Source: Alkalinema sp. CACIAM 70d
GTDB taxonomy: Bacteria > Cyanobacteriota > Cyanobacteriia > Leptolyngbyales > Leptolyngbyaceae
NCBI GenBank assembly: GCA_002148405.1
Contig: MUGG01000118.1
Span: 62,001-126,000, forward strand
Direction: 5' to 3'
Length of the DNA stretch: 64,000 nucleotides
Positions within the stretch are counted from its first letter, which is position 1; every line of letters begins with the position of its first letter. Of the stretch, positions 8,372 to 18,063 are shown one piece after another. The notes beneath the pieces are model-generated. The model ran no database searches and was not told the DNA's origin. It saw only the letters and a list, made by a program, of their open reading frames with translations. The position numbers and the translations under genes are program-made.

Positions 8372-8406
8372 CACCTACCCACCTACCCATCTACTCACCT
8401 ACCCAC
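8372..8406. repeat. 8-base tandem repeat array (cacctacc)
   Basis: At least four units of cacctacc with one variant (catctact), located just upstream of the permuted papain-like gene. This belongs to the short tandemly repeated repetitive sequences common in cyanobacteria; related arrays appear near 24.2, 58.4 and 60.2 kb. Confidence 0.8.
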
Positions 8407-8617
8407 GAAGCAGCCATTGTTGAGAACTCCTAAAGACCCGTAAATTTGTATTGAAAATCTGTCAAGTTGTCTAGTTTTGTAACCTAGCGCTTTAACCCAT
8501 GAAAATCCCCCTCGTTTCTGGAAGTTCATAAACCAGAAATTAAGGGGGCGCGATCGTATTCAGAAACTGAGCTTGCTAATCGTGATTACGATCGCAGCAT
8601 ACTCGTCAGTTATGAAC

Positions 8618-8917
8618 CTACTTCACTTCTACTACTTCCGCGTCTACTACAGCATTGGCTGCAGCGGTTGCTTTCTCTGCCTTTTGTTGCTTCACCTTGG
8701 CAGCGCGATCCTTTAACAATTGTGCCATTTCCGTTGCCAGCAATGTGATGACCACTGCGTCATCAATCTGACCAATGAATGGCAGGAAATCCGGTGCAAT
8801 ATCGATCGGGCTGAGGAGATACAACATAGTTCCGCCAATTACCCACCAACGATATTTGGGATTTGCGACTAAGTTGCGGTACCAGTTGTAGATCGACTCT
8901 AAGGAAAAGCTGGCCAT
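8618..8917 (-). CDS. YkvA family (DUF1232) small membrane protein
   Basis: 99 residues from the ATG at 8917, with AGGA eight bases upstream. A longer frame reaching 9097 adds 60 residues that do not look conserved. The core YRWWVIGGTMLYLLSPIDI and FLPFIGQIDD is the DUF1232 signature: a short membrane-associated hairpin with SPID and P-x-x-G-x-x-DD turns. The C-terminus is Ala/Lys/Val-rich and probably cytoplasmic. Function unknown. Lies downstream of the P450 gene on the same strand, 179 bases away, with no sign of a shared role. Confidence 0.85.
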   Translation of the reverse strand: MASFSLESIYNWYRNLVANPKYRWWVIGGTMLYLLSPIDIAPDFLPFIGQIDDAVVITLLATEMAQLLKDRAAKVKQQKAEKATAAANAVVDAEVVEVK

Positions 8918-9096
8918 CGATGAAATCCTTGGGTTGTGTTGTTTGCTTACACCGTCATCTTCGCAAACGTACCCAAGAATTTCGAGGAATTTCCGGGCGG
9001 TTCTCCGTAGGCATTCTGGTGTAGAAAACCTCACTGGGTTGTTATGCCTTGATTTTCCGCCCAATCTCCCGATCGGCCAGCCTTCCACTGGCCTCA

Positions 9097-10557
9097 TTAC
9101 ACACGAGCTGAGATGGCAGAAACGGAGGGAGCTGCCTTTCGACGGCTTGTTACCACCATACCCACATCGGTTTGGGGCGCTAAGGTGAAGCCCCGCCGAT
9201 GGATTTTGATCGGGAGGGTGTCAGTGACCAGCATTTCATAACGCTGCACCACATGGGCGAGGGCTAACTTCATTTCCATTTGGGCTAAGGCATAACCGAG
9301 GCAGCGACGATTACCGCCGCCAAAGGGCAAATACTCCGATGGGGAATATTGCCGCTCTAAAAAGCGCTCTGGACGGAATTCGTTGGGGTTGGGGTATAAA
9401 TCTTCGCGGTAGTGCACTAGGTAAATACTGGATACGAGGGGTGTTCCCGCTGCAAAGGTCTGGCCAGCGATCGTAATAGGTTCTTTGGGAATGCGCGGAA
9501 ACAGTAATGGCGCTACTGGATACATCCGTAGGGTTTCCTGACAAACTGCGGTTAAATAGGGTAATTGCGCGATCGCAAGGGGATTGGCCTTGTCACCCAA
9601 ACTCTGGATTTCTTGGCGAAGCCGATCGAGAATGGCAGGATTTTGATAAATCTGGTGAAACATCCAAGCCATGCTAATAGCGGTGGTTTCGTGGCCGACC
9701 AGTAAAAGCATGAGTAATTCTGTCCGTAGTTCTTCATCATCCATGCCTTGACCGTTTTCATCCCGTGCGGCCATCAGCAAGCTCAGAATATCCGATCGTC
9801 CGGTATCTCCCACAGCACGACGCTCATCGATTTCTGCTTGCAGCAACTCATGGAGTTTGCGTTGCCGTTCCTGAATCCGCCCCCAAGGCGACCAAGTCCC
9901 AAAATCCTGCTGCAAAAACTTGAAGAAAATTAGACTGGCTCGCAGGGGGGAATCCAGCACATGTAGCCAAGCCCGCAGGAGTGGTTTCAATTGCTCGTAG
10001 CGATCGCCTTCCCGTAGCCCAAATACCACTTGGACAATCACCTCTAGGCTCATCTGACGCATAGCCGTCAGCATTCCAAAAGGTTTTCCAGGCTGCCATT
10101 GCTGGGTGATGTTGGTAATAATGTCTTCAATTTGCTGGCAATAGGTTTGCAGGCGTTCGCCATGGAAGGAGGGCATTAATAGTTTGCGCTTATTGCGATG
10201 GGCCTCACCATCCAGCATCAAGAGATTTCTCATGCCCAACAGAGGTGCAATGATGGTGTTTCCGCGACCAATGTCAAATTTGCTAGCATCGTAGCTAAAA
10301 ATTTCTTGAATCATCTTTGGATCGCTGATGATCACCATGGGGCCCAAACCACTTAAATTAGCGGTAAAGAAGTCTCCGTACTGCTGACGACCTTGAACTT
10401 GATAGCGCACTGGATCAATAATCCAGCCAAGGAGTTGCTGGAGAGGTGGGCTGGAAACGCGGTTGGGTGACGTGTTGTTTCCGGTTGTACGATCTCCGGT
10501 TGTATTGTCTAGAGTAGCGCTGTCTACTGTAGAGTCGTTCCCAGTCTTGAGTTCCAT
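9097..10557 (-). CDS. Cytochrome P450, CYP110-like
   Basis: 486 residues. All P450 landmarks are present: oxygen-binding I-helix GHETT (288-292), ExxR as ETLR (341-344), and heme-binding FGGGNRRCLG (412-421) with ligand Cys419. The soluble form without an N-terminal membrane anchor and the heme-loop sequence fit the cyanobacterial CYP110 group, whose characterised members hydroxylate fatty acids or terpenes. The first 35 residues are Thr/Asn-rich low complexity, so the true start might be later. No ferredoxin partner gene lies next to it. Substrate not determinable from sequence. Confidence 0.92.
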   Translation of the reverse strand: MELKTGNDSTVDSATLDNTTGDRTTGNNTSPNRVSSPPLQQLLGWIIDPVRYQVQGRQQYGDFFTANLSGLGPMVIISDPKMIQEIFSYDASKFDIGRGNTIIAPLLGMRNLLMLDGEAHRNKRKLLMPSFHGERLQTYCQQIEDIITNITQQWQPGKPFGMLTAMRQMSLEVIVQVVFGLREGDRYEQLKPLLRAWLHVLDSPLRASLIFFKFLQQDFGTWSPWGRIQERQRKLHELLQAEIDERRAVGDTGRSDILSLLMAARDENGQGMDDEELRTELLMLLLVGHETTAISMAWMFHQIYQNPAILDRLRQEIQSLGDKANPLAIAQLPYLTAVCQETLRMYPVAPLLFPRIPKEPITIAGQTFAAGTPLVSSIYLVHYREDLYPNPNEFRPERFLERQYSPSEYLPFGGGNRRCLGYALAQMEMKLALAHVVQRYEMLVTDTLPIKIHRRGFTLAPQTDVGMVVTSRRKAAPSVSAISARV

Positions 10558-11371
10558 GCAAAAGTCTTCCTACACTGTGTCAGGTGTCATCACTATACCA
10601 ATCAGGACTTGATTCCTTCTCATACTCTAGTTAGAGGTTAAAAAATTTTGGTTAGGAATGTAAGCTTGATAATTAAATCGATCGGGATCCATTAACGAAC
10701 TTGACTAGGTTTCCAATAATTATTATTTTTCAATAGCTAATAATTTCTAGTAGTCACTAATTGGTATTCAGTCTGATTACACTTGTCTGTTACAAGAGTT
10801 ACCACGATCGCGATTTGGTCAACATTATTGTGCAGGTAGGTAGCCGATCGAGTTCCTGAGGATGGGCTTGAAGGTAGGTGCGGAGCCAAATCCAGTCTCG
10901 GTTGAGTAATTTTGGGAGGGTTTTGATACTCAATTAAATATCACTTTCAAATCCCGATCGCCCTGAAGTACCCGGACGATCGTCACGGCATCAATACTGC
11001 ATCAATTTCAACGACATCAAGGCTGGCAAGACGCAAGATAACTTAACTGCTCACAAGCAAGCTATTTGCTTCTTATGAAACAGTTTATGAAAGCCGTAGG
11101 CTTGTGTTGCCAATCTGGCGGAATCATATTGTTATTCAGCAACACCTAGTTATTCGGCAACACCTAGTGCTGGTCAGAACTAGAAATTAGGGTTGATAAT
11201 CTCTAAAAGCCCTATGCTATGAGCTTTCCAAAAGGTATTAACCCTAAAATTAAGCTGTGACAAAGCACTGGTTATTTAGCAACACCTAGAATTTTCTATT
11301 GAGCAATTTATTGCTTGGAGAAGATATTGGTGCAAAAAAGGCTATGACTTGCAAGGCCACCATCTACGGAG
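10558..11371. other. 814-base gene-free region with short direct repeats
   Basis: Lies between the P450 start and the tex stop, so it includes the P450 promoter. AT-rich, with no credible frame. Its one visible structure is the three-copy 18-base repeat at 11132-11289. Its size is unusual for this window. Confidence 0.6.
11132..11289. repeat. Three copies of an 18-base direct repeat
   Basis: ttattcagcaacacctag at 11132-11149 is followed directly by ttattcggcaacacctag (11150-11167), and a third copy with one change sits at 11272-11289. Copies differ by single bases. No terminal inverted repeats or ORF accompany them. Confidence 0.85.
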
Positions 11372-13783
11372 CTATAGCTTACGGCCAAACTTCGCCTTGA
11401 GTGCTTCTAGGGAATTGGGCTGATTGGGATTTTCTGTTTTCTCCTCTGGCTTGAGTTCCGTAGTCTTCTTCGGTGTTTGGGCTTTAGTGCTTCCTTGAGT
11501 TTTCGGGTGGTCTACTGGTTTGGATTGATGACTGGATTGTGACTGCGATCGCGGTTGCGGACGGCCTTGGGGACGATCGTTCGGTGCCCGATCGCTGGCC
11601 TGCCGATCGCTGGGTGGTCGCTGATTCGTCCCATCGGGCGATCGCATTGAGAGGCCAATCCGTTTCAGGGCTGGATTGACTTCCAAGACCCGCACCTTGA
11701 CCACCTGTCCCACCTTGACAATCTGTTTCGGGTCACTGACAAAGCGATCGGCCAACTGCGACACATGCACTAATCCATCTTGGTGTACCCCGATATCTAC
11801 AAAAGCGCCGAAATTGGCAACATTAGTGACAATCCCCTCCAACTCCATGCCAATTTGTAAATCGGTAATTTCCTTAATATCCTCCCGGAACGTGGCGTAT
11901 TTGAACTCCTCACGGGGATCTCGTCCCGGTTTCTCCAATTCACTGATGATATCCCGCAGCGTGGGCTCCCCAACGGTCTCAGTAATGTATTTCTTCAGGT
12001 TGGCTTGTAGCTGTGCGGCGATCTGGCCCGTTTCTGTGAGCGATACGCCCAAATCCTTTGCGATCGCTTCCACGAGGCCATAACTTTCCGGATGCACGGC
12101 TGTGTTGTCTAGGGGATTGCTGCCATCGCGAATTCGTAGGAAGCCTGCTGCCTGCTCATAGGTTTTGGGGCCGAGTTTGGTTACTTTGAGCAATGCTTTA
12201 CGATCGCGGAATGCGCCCTTCTCATTGCGATAGGCCACAATGTTATTGGCAATGGTTGTGGAAATTCCAGACACAAAGGTCAGTAACTCTTTAGAAGCAG
12301 TATTGAGATCAACTCCGACATAGTTCACACAACTCTCAACAGTTTCATCCAGCTTACGTTTTAGGAGCTTTTGATCCACATCGTGTTGATACTGTCCTAC
12401 CCCGATCGATTTAGGGTCAATCTTCACTAATTCTGCAAGGGGATCCTGTAGTCGCCGACCGATACTGATTGCGCCCCGAACCGTCACATCGAGGTCAGGA
12501 AATTCCGCGATCGCCACATCACTGGCGGAATAAATGGACGCGCCGGATTCATTCACGATGACTTTGATCGGTTTATGTTCCAATTCGCCAATCACTTCAC
12601 CGACGAATTCATCGGTTTCCCGGCTAGCGGTTCCATTGCCGATCGCGATCAATTGAATCTGATGTTCCTGGATCAGTTGCTTCAACATTATTGCGGCTTG
12701 TTTGCGTTTTTCTGCACCCGTATGGGGAAAGACCGCTTGGTATTGCAGAAATTTACCTGTGGTATCCAGGACTGCGACCTTACAGCCCGTCCGGAATCCA
12801 GGGTCGATCGCCAGCGTCGGCTGCATTCCCGCCGGAGCCGACAGCAGCAATTCCCGTAGATTCGATTCAAAGGTCTTAATGGACTCGATATCTGCTTCCA
12901 GCTTTTTCTGCGATCGCACTTCACTGATCAGCGAATTTTTCATCAAGCGATTAAAGGTATCCTTGATCATCGATCGATAAAAGTCCCGCAGCGATCGCAC
13001 CTTGGTACGAATCACTTCGGTTTCCAAGTAACCGAGAACCTGCTCTTCCTCAAAGGTCAGTTCAAAGTCCACAATCCCTTCTGATTCGCCGCGATACAGG
13101 GCTAACAAATTGTGGGGTGCGATCGCTTTCACTTTCGCTTGGTAACTGCGGTACATTTCAAACTTCGTCGTGCCTTCGGGGTAATCCTCCTTCACATGGG
13201 AAACCAAGACCCCCGTATCCAGCAGAAATTCCCGCACATATACCCGATAATCGGCATTTTCTGCCACTTCCTCTGCCAAGATGTCCGAGGCTCCCTGGAG
13301 CGCTTCCTCGGCGGTTTTGACACCCTTTTCTTCCGAGATGTACTTCGCTGCTTCCGTCAGTAAATCCTGCTCTGCCACGGTGGGCTGATTCAGCACTTTA
13401 ATCCACTCAGCCAAGTCTCCTAGCCCTTTTTCGCGGGCGATCGTGGCGCGGGTACGGCGTTTAGGCTTATAGGGTAGATATAAATCCTCTAGCTCATTCT
13501 TTTGCAAGCAATGGACAATCTTGCTGCGCAGTTCGTCCGTCAGCTTGCCTTGGGATTCGATCGACTCCAGAATCGTCTTTTTCCGATCTTCCAGTTCCGT
13601 CAGGTAGGTGAAGCGATCGAACAAATTCCGAAGTTGAATTTCATCCATGGATCCCGTGCGCTCCTTCCGGTACCGTGCAATGAAGGGAACCGTCGCCCCT
13701 TCATCAAACAGTTCTAAGGCACTCTCCACCTGTTGCAGACGGAGGGACAATTCTTCCGCAAGGAGCTTAGGAATCTCGATCAT
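11372..13783 (-). CDS. tex: Tex-like RNA-binding transcription accessory protein
   Basis: 803 residues. The order is: N-terminal Tex helical domain (ARYRKERTGSMDE), YqgF/RNase H-like fold (LAIDPGFRTGCKVAVLD), helix-hairpin-helix region, and S1 RNA-binding domain at about 645-720 (GIVTNVANFGAFVDIG). The last 80 residues are a Pro/Gln/Arg/Lys-rich tail absent from short Tex proteins. Tex binds nucleic acid and affects transcript fate and stress tolerance in other bacteria. Monocistronic; its 5' end faces the SLH protein gene across a terminator. Confidence 0.93.
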   Translation of the reverse strand: MIEIPKLLAEELSLRLQQVESALELFDEGATVPFIARYRKERTGSMDEIQLRNLFDRFTYLTELEDRKKTILESIESQGKLTDELRSKIVHCLQKNELEDLYLPYKPKRRTRATIAREKGLGDLAEWIKVLNQPTVAEQDLLTEAAKYISEEKGVKTAEEALQGASDILAEEVAENADYRVYVREFLLDTGVLVSHVKEDYPEGTTKFEMYRSYQAKVKAIAPHNLLALYRGESEGIVDFELTFEEEQVLGYLETEVIRTKVRSLRDFYRSMIKDTFNRLMKNSLISEVRSQKKLEADIESIKTFESNLRELLLSAPAGMQPTLAIDPGFRTGCKVAVLDTTGKFLQYQAVFPHTGAEKRKQAAIMLKQLIQEHQIQLIAIGNGTASRETDEFVGEVIGELEHKPIKVIVNESGASIYSASDVAIAEFPDLDVTVRGAISIGRRLQDPLAELVKIDPKSIGVGQYQHDVDQKLLKRKLDETVESCVNYVGVDLNTASKELLTFVSGISTTIANNIVAYRNEKGAFRDRKALLKVTKLGPKTYEQAAGFLRIRDGSNPLDNTAVHPESYGLVEAIAKDLGVSLTETGQIAAQLQANLKKYITETVGEPTLRDIISELEKPGRDPREEFKYATFREDIKEITDLQIGMELEGIVTNVANFGAFVDIGVHQDGLVHVSQLADRFVSDPKQIVKVGQVVKVRVLEVNPALKRIGLSMRSPDGTNQRPPSDRQASDRAPNDRPQGRPQPRSQSQSSHQSKPVDHPKTQGSTKAQTPKKTTELKPEEKTENPNQPNSLEALKAKFGRKL

Positions 13784-13882
13784 AGAAACACGTAAATTTC
13801 AAAACAGTCAATTCAATACCTCACTATAGCAATCGGGTCGCTAAGGCGATCGGATCTGTAAAAAAACTCTCCAATTTTCCAT

Positions 13883-13917
13883 AAAAAACTCTCACTCATC
13901 TTAGTGATAAGTGAGAG
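13883..13917 (-). terminator. Terminator downstream of the SLH protein gene
   Basis: ctctcact (13889-13896) and agtgagag (13910-13917) form the stem; on the minus strand it is followed by six T residues (13883-13888). It lies 150 bases past the stop of the beta-helix/SLH gene and upstream of tex. Confidence 0.65.
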
Positions 13918-14066
13918 CAAACTAGGTAATTGCAAACACTAGCGTTGAAAGCTTGTTGAACGCATTTGGGATGCAGTGAGTCAATTGGTTGTAATAAGCC
14001 CTTGCTAACAGTCTCTTAGAGGGGGCTTCTCTTTAGGGGGCTTATGAGTAGCTTAGACTAGAGGCA

Positions 14067-15776
14067 TTACGGATTGACAATGAACGTCGAAGAAATGGGC
14101 TCTGCCTTGCCTGCATTTACTAAGGCTTGGTAAACAAAGGCAGCGACTTCTGCACGAGTCGCTTCCCGATTGGGATTCAGCAGGTTGAGATTGGGATGGT
14201 TCACCACAATCCGACGCTGGGTTGCCGATGCCACAAACTTAGTTGCATAGCTGGGAATCGTATTGCCATCTTGATATTTTGCCAAGATGGATACGTTACC
14301 CTCACCGTATTGCAACCCGTTGGCTAATGCAACTAACACTTGCACCCGAGGAATGCGTTGTTCCGGTTTGAACAGGCCACCGGGATAGCCTGCCATAAAG
14401 CCGCCCTTAGAAGCCGTTTGAATCGCTGAGTAGCCCCAAAAATTAGTTGGGACATCACTAAATTCAACCGCATTCCGGCGAGCGGCAGGGCTAAAGGCTT
14501 TGTTGATAATGGCAGCAAACTGGGCACGGGTAACAGGCGCTTCCGGCTTAAAAGTACCATCGGGGAAACCTGCAATGATATTTTTAGTCGCCAGTTGTTG
14601 GATAAATGCTTCTGCCCAGTGACCTTTAATATCCGTCGGGCCAGAGATTGGAGGTTCTTCGATCGGAACTCCCGTATCCTTCGCCACCAGAATCACTTTG
14701 CCACTAATCTTTTTCGGATCAATGTTATTACCAATGGCAGAAATTTCCTGACTACTAGCATTATTCACATCCAACTTAGCATTGTTGCGAACAGTGTTAT
14801 TGCCATCATCGCCAGTAATTCCCAAATCTGGCTTTGCATTGACCGTTGCAACAATTCCATCCCGTTGATTATTCAGAATGCTGTTGCCTCTCAGGACGGG
14901 TTGGGCTGAGTCGTTAATGTAGATGCCATCTTGGTTTTGGGTAATTTGGTTATTTTCCAAACGCGGAGTAGAAGTGCCGCCGATCGCCAGACCAAAGCCC
15001 GTATCCTGCATGATGTTATTGCGAATCAAACCCTGGGCAGTCCGCGCGATCGAAATGCCGTTACCTTGATTCTTGAGAAAAACACTATCGGTAATGGTGG
15101 GATTGGCGTTACCTGTCACAAAAATTCCTTCCCGCACATTGTAGGTGAAGGTGCAGTTGGTAATGGTGGGATTGCTAGATTCCACCCAGATACCTGTCCC
15201 ACGGCTGAGGGGATTCGTCACATTCACCCCACGAATTTCGCTACTGGCCGCCGCCAGAATCGTAATGTTTTGGCTGGCAAAGGTTGGACTCACGAAGGTG
15301 CCGCCACCGATGATCGTCGTGGTGGTTCCCTTATTGGGTTCATCTCCCCGCAAAATGATTCCTGATTTCAACTTCAACGGAAAGACTTCGCCGCTATCTT
15401 TGGTATAACTACCGGATGCCAGTTGGATGACCGTTCCGGGTTGCGCCTGTTGTAGGGCATAGGTGATGGTTTTGAAGGCTGTTGCATCGGTTTTGCCCCC
15501 CGTGGGTGTATCTTGCCCAAGGGCTGAGTTGACGTAAAGGATGGGCGCGCTGATGGGAAGCTGGGCGGTCAGTTGCGCTGGCGCGAATTGCAATGGGAGC
15601 GGATTGGCCAGTGCTGGGGCGATCGCCGAGAGGGTGGTCAATCCTGCAAGACCCGCGAGGATGATCCAGCGCAGATTTCCTCCAGAGTTGGAGGTTGGGA
15701 TAGTTCCTTCAGAGGAGTGTTGAGATGGTGTTTGCGCGATCGCGGTTGCGTCGATCGACTTACCCTGATTCGCCAT
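14067..15776 (-). CDS. Secreted DUF1565 beta-helix protein with three SLH domains
   Basis: 569 residues. A hydrophobic segment at about 32-58 ending in ALANPL looks like a signal sequence after an unusually long charged start. Residues about 77-350 carry a DUF1565-type opening (LYVNSALGQD, TITYALQQAQPGT) and right-handed parallel beta-helix repeats rich in N-G-I/I-T motifs. Three S-layer homology domains follow (about 383-560; DIKGHWAEAFIQ, DVPTNFWGYSAI). Cyanobacterial SLH proteins anchor to the peptidoglycan-linked polymer or act with porins. The beta-helix suggests polysaccharide or protein binding at the cell surface; an enzymatic role is not evident. Confidence 0.85.
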   Translation of the reverse strand: MANQGKSIDATAIAQTPSQHSSEGTIPTSNSGGNLRWIILAGLAGLTTLSAIAPALANPLPLQFAPAQLTAQLPISAPILYVNSALGQDTPTGGKTDATAFKTITYALQQAQPGTVIQLASGSYTKDSGEVFPLKLKSGIILRGDEPNKGTTTTIIGGGTFVSPTFASQNITILAAASSEIRGVNVTNPLSRGTGIWVESSNPTITNCTFTYNVREGIFVTGNANPTITDSVFLKNQGNGISIARTAQGLIRNNIMQDTGFGLAIGGTSTPRLENNQITQNQDGIYINDSAQPVLRGNSILNNQRDGIVATVNAKPDLGITGDDGNNTVRNNAKLDVNNASSQEISAIGNNIDPKKISGKVILVAKDTGVPIEEPPISGPTDIKGHWAEAFIQQLATKNIIAGFPDGTFKPEAPVTRAQFAAIINKAFSPAARRNAVEFSDVPTNFWGYSAIQTASKGGFMAGYPGGLFKPEQRIPRVQVLVALANGLQYGEGNVSILAKYQDGNTIPSYATKFVASATQRRIVVNHPNLNLLNPNREATRAEVAAFVYQALVNAGKAEPISSTFIVNP

Positions 15777-15969
15777 AGGTGTCTAAATTTTTCTACAAGC
15801 TGGAGTGGTTTCGTGGTCAATGACCCGACAAAAAAGTCTGGGTTCCCCATCGGGATTCTGAATAGGGATTCTGAAGAAATATACCCCTGATCTCACAAAA
15901 GGCTGCATTCTCCATCAAAATTTGAAAGGGAAGGTCGCTTCCCCACGCTTCATTTTTGGAGGGAACCTT

Positions 15970-16305
15970 ATGCAAGACTTTCGCGACTGTTTAACCCATA
16001 AGCTCGCTCGGGTCACGATCGCTGAATTTCTACCAGGCAAATTTGAAGAAGCTCAAAGGCTTTACCAAGAAGCGGTAGATACCTACGGCGAGGGCTTTTG
16101 TGGAGCCTATTTGCTCCGCGAGCAAGGCAGCGATCGAGGCATCTCGGTGATTTTGTGGGATGACGAAGCGGCGATGGCCGCCCATGATACAGCGGTGCAT
16201 CAGGCGATTCTCAAACAAATGGCTCCGCTCTTTGCAAGCCGCCCAGAAAATCGCGAGTATGAAGTAGTCAGCGAGGTCGTCCCGGCGGAGGTGTTAGCCT
16301 CCTAG
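15970..16305 (+). CDS. Small ABM/dimeric alpha-beta barrel-like protein
   Basis: 111 residues. The ATG at 15970 has GGAGGG at 15958-15963, so it is preferred over the longer frame starting at 15922. The pattern FEEAQRLYQEAV, then GAYLLRE, ISVILWDDEAAM and HQAILKQMAPL resembles the monooxygenase-like dimeric barrel fold (ABM/EthD type), often a stress or catabolic small protein. No catalytic residues can be assigned. It is 26 bases before the DUF1400 gene on the same strand, so they may form an operon. Confidence 0.6.
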   Translation: MQDFRDCLTHKLARVTIAEFLPGKFEEAQRLYQEAVDTYGEGFCGAYLLREQGSDRGISVILWDDEAAMAAHDTAVHQAILKQMAPLFASRPENREYEVVSEVVPAEVLAS

Positions 16306-16331
16306 CGGTGTTGTTTTAGAGAGGTGTCAGC

Positions 16332-16898
16332 ATGATCGGACAGCGGAAATTTCAGGGTTGGAGCCGAACTTTAGCGTTGGTCTGCGGTTGTCCGATCGGC
16401 TTTACCCTCTTTTGGGGGATCACCCCAGCCCTAGCCGCAGAAACTGCGATTGTGAAGTACAGCATTTTGCGGGAGTCGATCCCAGTGAAGGACTTAAGCG
16501 AATTTGGCAAAACGGGCACCCCATCGCCCGCCCTCACCGCCCACCTGAAATTGGCAAAGCGGGATCCTGCCCAAGTTCGCCAAAGCTTAACCGATACCGT
16601 CAAGCTCGACAAAAAATTAGCCGATCGAGTGTTGAATAGTCCGATCGGCGATCGCTTGCTTGATGAACTCAGTACCGCAATTTACAATCCTGCGGGAGTG
16701 GCCGATCGGCAAGCCCTGCGAGCTGCGCTGACCCTATCCGCCCAAGACGATGGCAAACTTTCCGTCTTAGAAGTGCTGGAAAAATACCCGACTCAGGAAG
16801 TGATGATTGACGGCGATCGGATTGCTGAAGTTTATCAACGGTTACGAAAACTGGAAAAACAGTTGAAAAATCCCCTGAGCCTTTTGAAACTGGGATAG
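16332..16898 (+). CDS. Secreted stand-alone DUF1400 protein
   Basis: 188 residues. Residues 1-36 form a signal peptide ending ALAAE. The mature part (YSILRESIPVKDL, ALTAHLKLAKRDPAQVR, NSPIGDRLLDEL) matches the DUF1400 region that usually sits in front of cyanobacterial alpha/beta hydrolases. Here the protein ends after that region and no hydrolase domain follows in any frame, so it is a stand-alone version. Probably periplasmic. The preceding small gene ends 26 bases upstream. Function unknown. Confidence 0.75.
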   Translation: MIGQRKFQGWSRTLALVCGCPIGFTLFWGITPALAAETAIVKYSILRESIPVKDLSEFGKTGTPSPALTAHLKLAKRDPAQVRQSLTDTVKLDKKLADRVLNSPIGDRLLDELSTAIYNPAGVADRQALRAALTLSAQDDGKLSVLEVLEKYPTQEVMIDGDRIAEVYQRLRKLEKQLKNPLSLLKLG

Positions 16899-16946
16899 TT
16901 GAAGTTAAAGCTGAAATCGTGACTACTCAGTCCCGTAAACCGAAGA

Positions 16947-17501
16947 TTAGCGTTTACAAATGACCCGGCGCATTTGCTCCATGTTGTTGGGTAAATCTAG
17001 TTTGATCGCTTCTTGGATAAAGGCACTGGGTACGGGGATTGTCGGCGTGGCTTGGACGGAATAGGTGACGATTGTACCTTCTCCCCAAGCCTGTAGTTCC
17101 AAGTCTGCGCTGAAATCGTTAAAATTCCCCGACTCCATGAAAAATTGGATGCGTTGGTGATGGGTCTCCAGGACTTTTAGGTAAACTTCCACTTGGGCCG
17201 TAAAAAATAAAAAGGCTTTACTGGCGGCTTGGTACAAGCGCTTGATTTGTCGCTTGACCGTCGCCCCGCTGGTGTTGATGCCGTTGTGAATCACTTCGCT
17301 CCGGTGAATATCGGGGAAATAGGCTGTCCAACGGGAATAATCGGTCAACTGTTGCCAAACTTCCGTGTGGGGCGCAGGAATATACATCTTTGCAGTGACC
17401 GCGCCGCCCCAGGCAGAGTAGGGACGGGTCTCTAGCAGAATTTCACCTTGTAGAAGTGCAGACAGGGTGTCAGATGTGGAGGAAACAGGTGTAGCAACCA
17501 T
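16947..17501 (-). CDS. SRPBCC (START/COQ10-like) family protein
   Basis: 184 residues. A helix-grip fold is suggested by the opening MYIPAPHTEVWQQLTDYSRW and the mid segment FFMESGNFNDFSADLELQ, typical of polyketide cyclase/COQ10-type lipid-binding proteins. It would carry a hydrophobic ligand; which one is unknown. No signal peptide. Convergent with the DUF1400 gene (48 bases apart). A nested inverted repeat lies 39-85 bases before its start codon. Confidence 0.75.
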   Translation of the reverse strand: MVATPVSSTSDTLSALLQGEILLETRPYSAWGGAVTAKMYIPAPHTEVWQQLTDYSRWTAYFPDIHRSEVIHNGINTSGATVKRQIKRLYQAASKAFLFFTAQVEVYLKVLETHHQRIQFFMESGNFNDFSADLELQAWGEGTIVTYSVQATPTIPVPSAFIQEAIKLDLPNNMEQMRRVICKR

Positions 17502-17883
17502 GCAGATATCTAATCCGATGAATGAAGAGTGGATAATCGCTTAATGGATCCATCTAAAATTGATGGGTATTGAGGTATCCATTAAGACCGTAACGAGCAG
17601 ACCGTAAAAAGTGCATCATCCCTTCGTTAAGATTTGAAGAATTCCAAGAATTGACCTGTAGAACTCCCAGAGAGCAAATAAACTCGAAGCGACTTTAAAA
17701 TTTGAAGCTAAATTCAATAATTCAGTACTTTAACTGAAACGATCCAAAGTATATCGCCATATTATTACAACTTTTTCACACTACTCCGGATCATGGCAAC
17801 CCTTTCTCGATCGTGCATCCGTAAAGGTATTGTCGGTTAATGTAGAGGAAGTGCAAGAATGAGCAATTTTGCGGAGGATCAGC
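17502..17883. other. Intergenic region with nested inverted repeat
   Basis: 382 bases between divergent genes. cttaatggat (17540-17549) and atccattaag (17577-17586) are perfect inverted arms; inside them ccatc/gatgg (17550-17566) form a smaller hairpin. This sits in the leader of the SRPBCC gene. The small membrane gene's leader holds GGAGG at 17873-17877. Confidence 0.6.
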
Positions 17884-18063
17884 ATGGCACGGGCCCAGAA
17901 TTCTAGAATTTTTGTCTTTTGGTTCACCCTGGGTCTAACGGCGTTTGTTTGGTTATTGCGGGGGATCGGGCTTGTGACCTTTCTTCCTGGCTTTATTTTG
18001 GGCTTTCTACTCATTGCCTCCCTTGCCTTACTCATCATAAATGGACTGATCGAAACTCGGTAA
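17884..18063 (+). CDS. Small two-helix membrane protein
   Basis: 59 residues from the ATG at 17884, with GGAGG six bases upstream. Two hydrophobic segments (about 8-30 and 33-53) are separated by a Gly/Pro turn, with a basic N-terminus and a charged end. No family recognised. Short, with a strong ribosome binding site, so very likely translated. Stands alone; its neighbours give no hint of a role. Confidence 0.6.
   Translation: MARAQNSRIFVFWFTLGLTAFVWLLRGIGLVTFLPGFILGFLLIASLALLIINGLIETR

Noticed and set aside
8372..8406. Octamer array considered as CRISPR or iterons
   Set aside because: Units are 8 bases and contiguous, without spacers; no replication genes are near.
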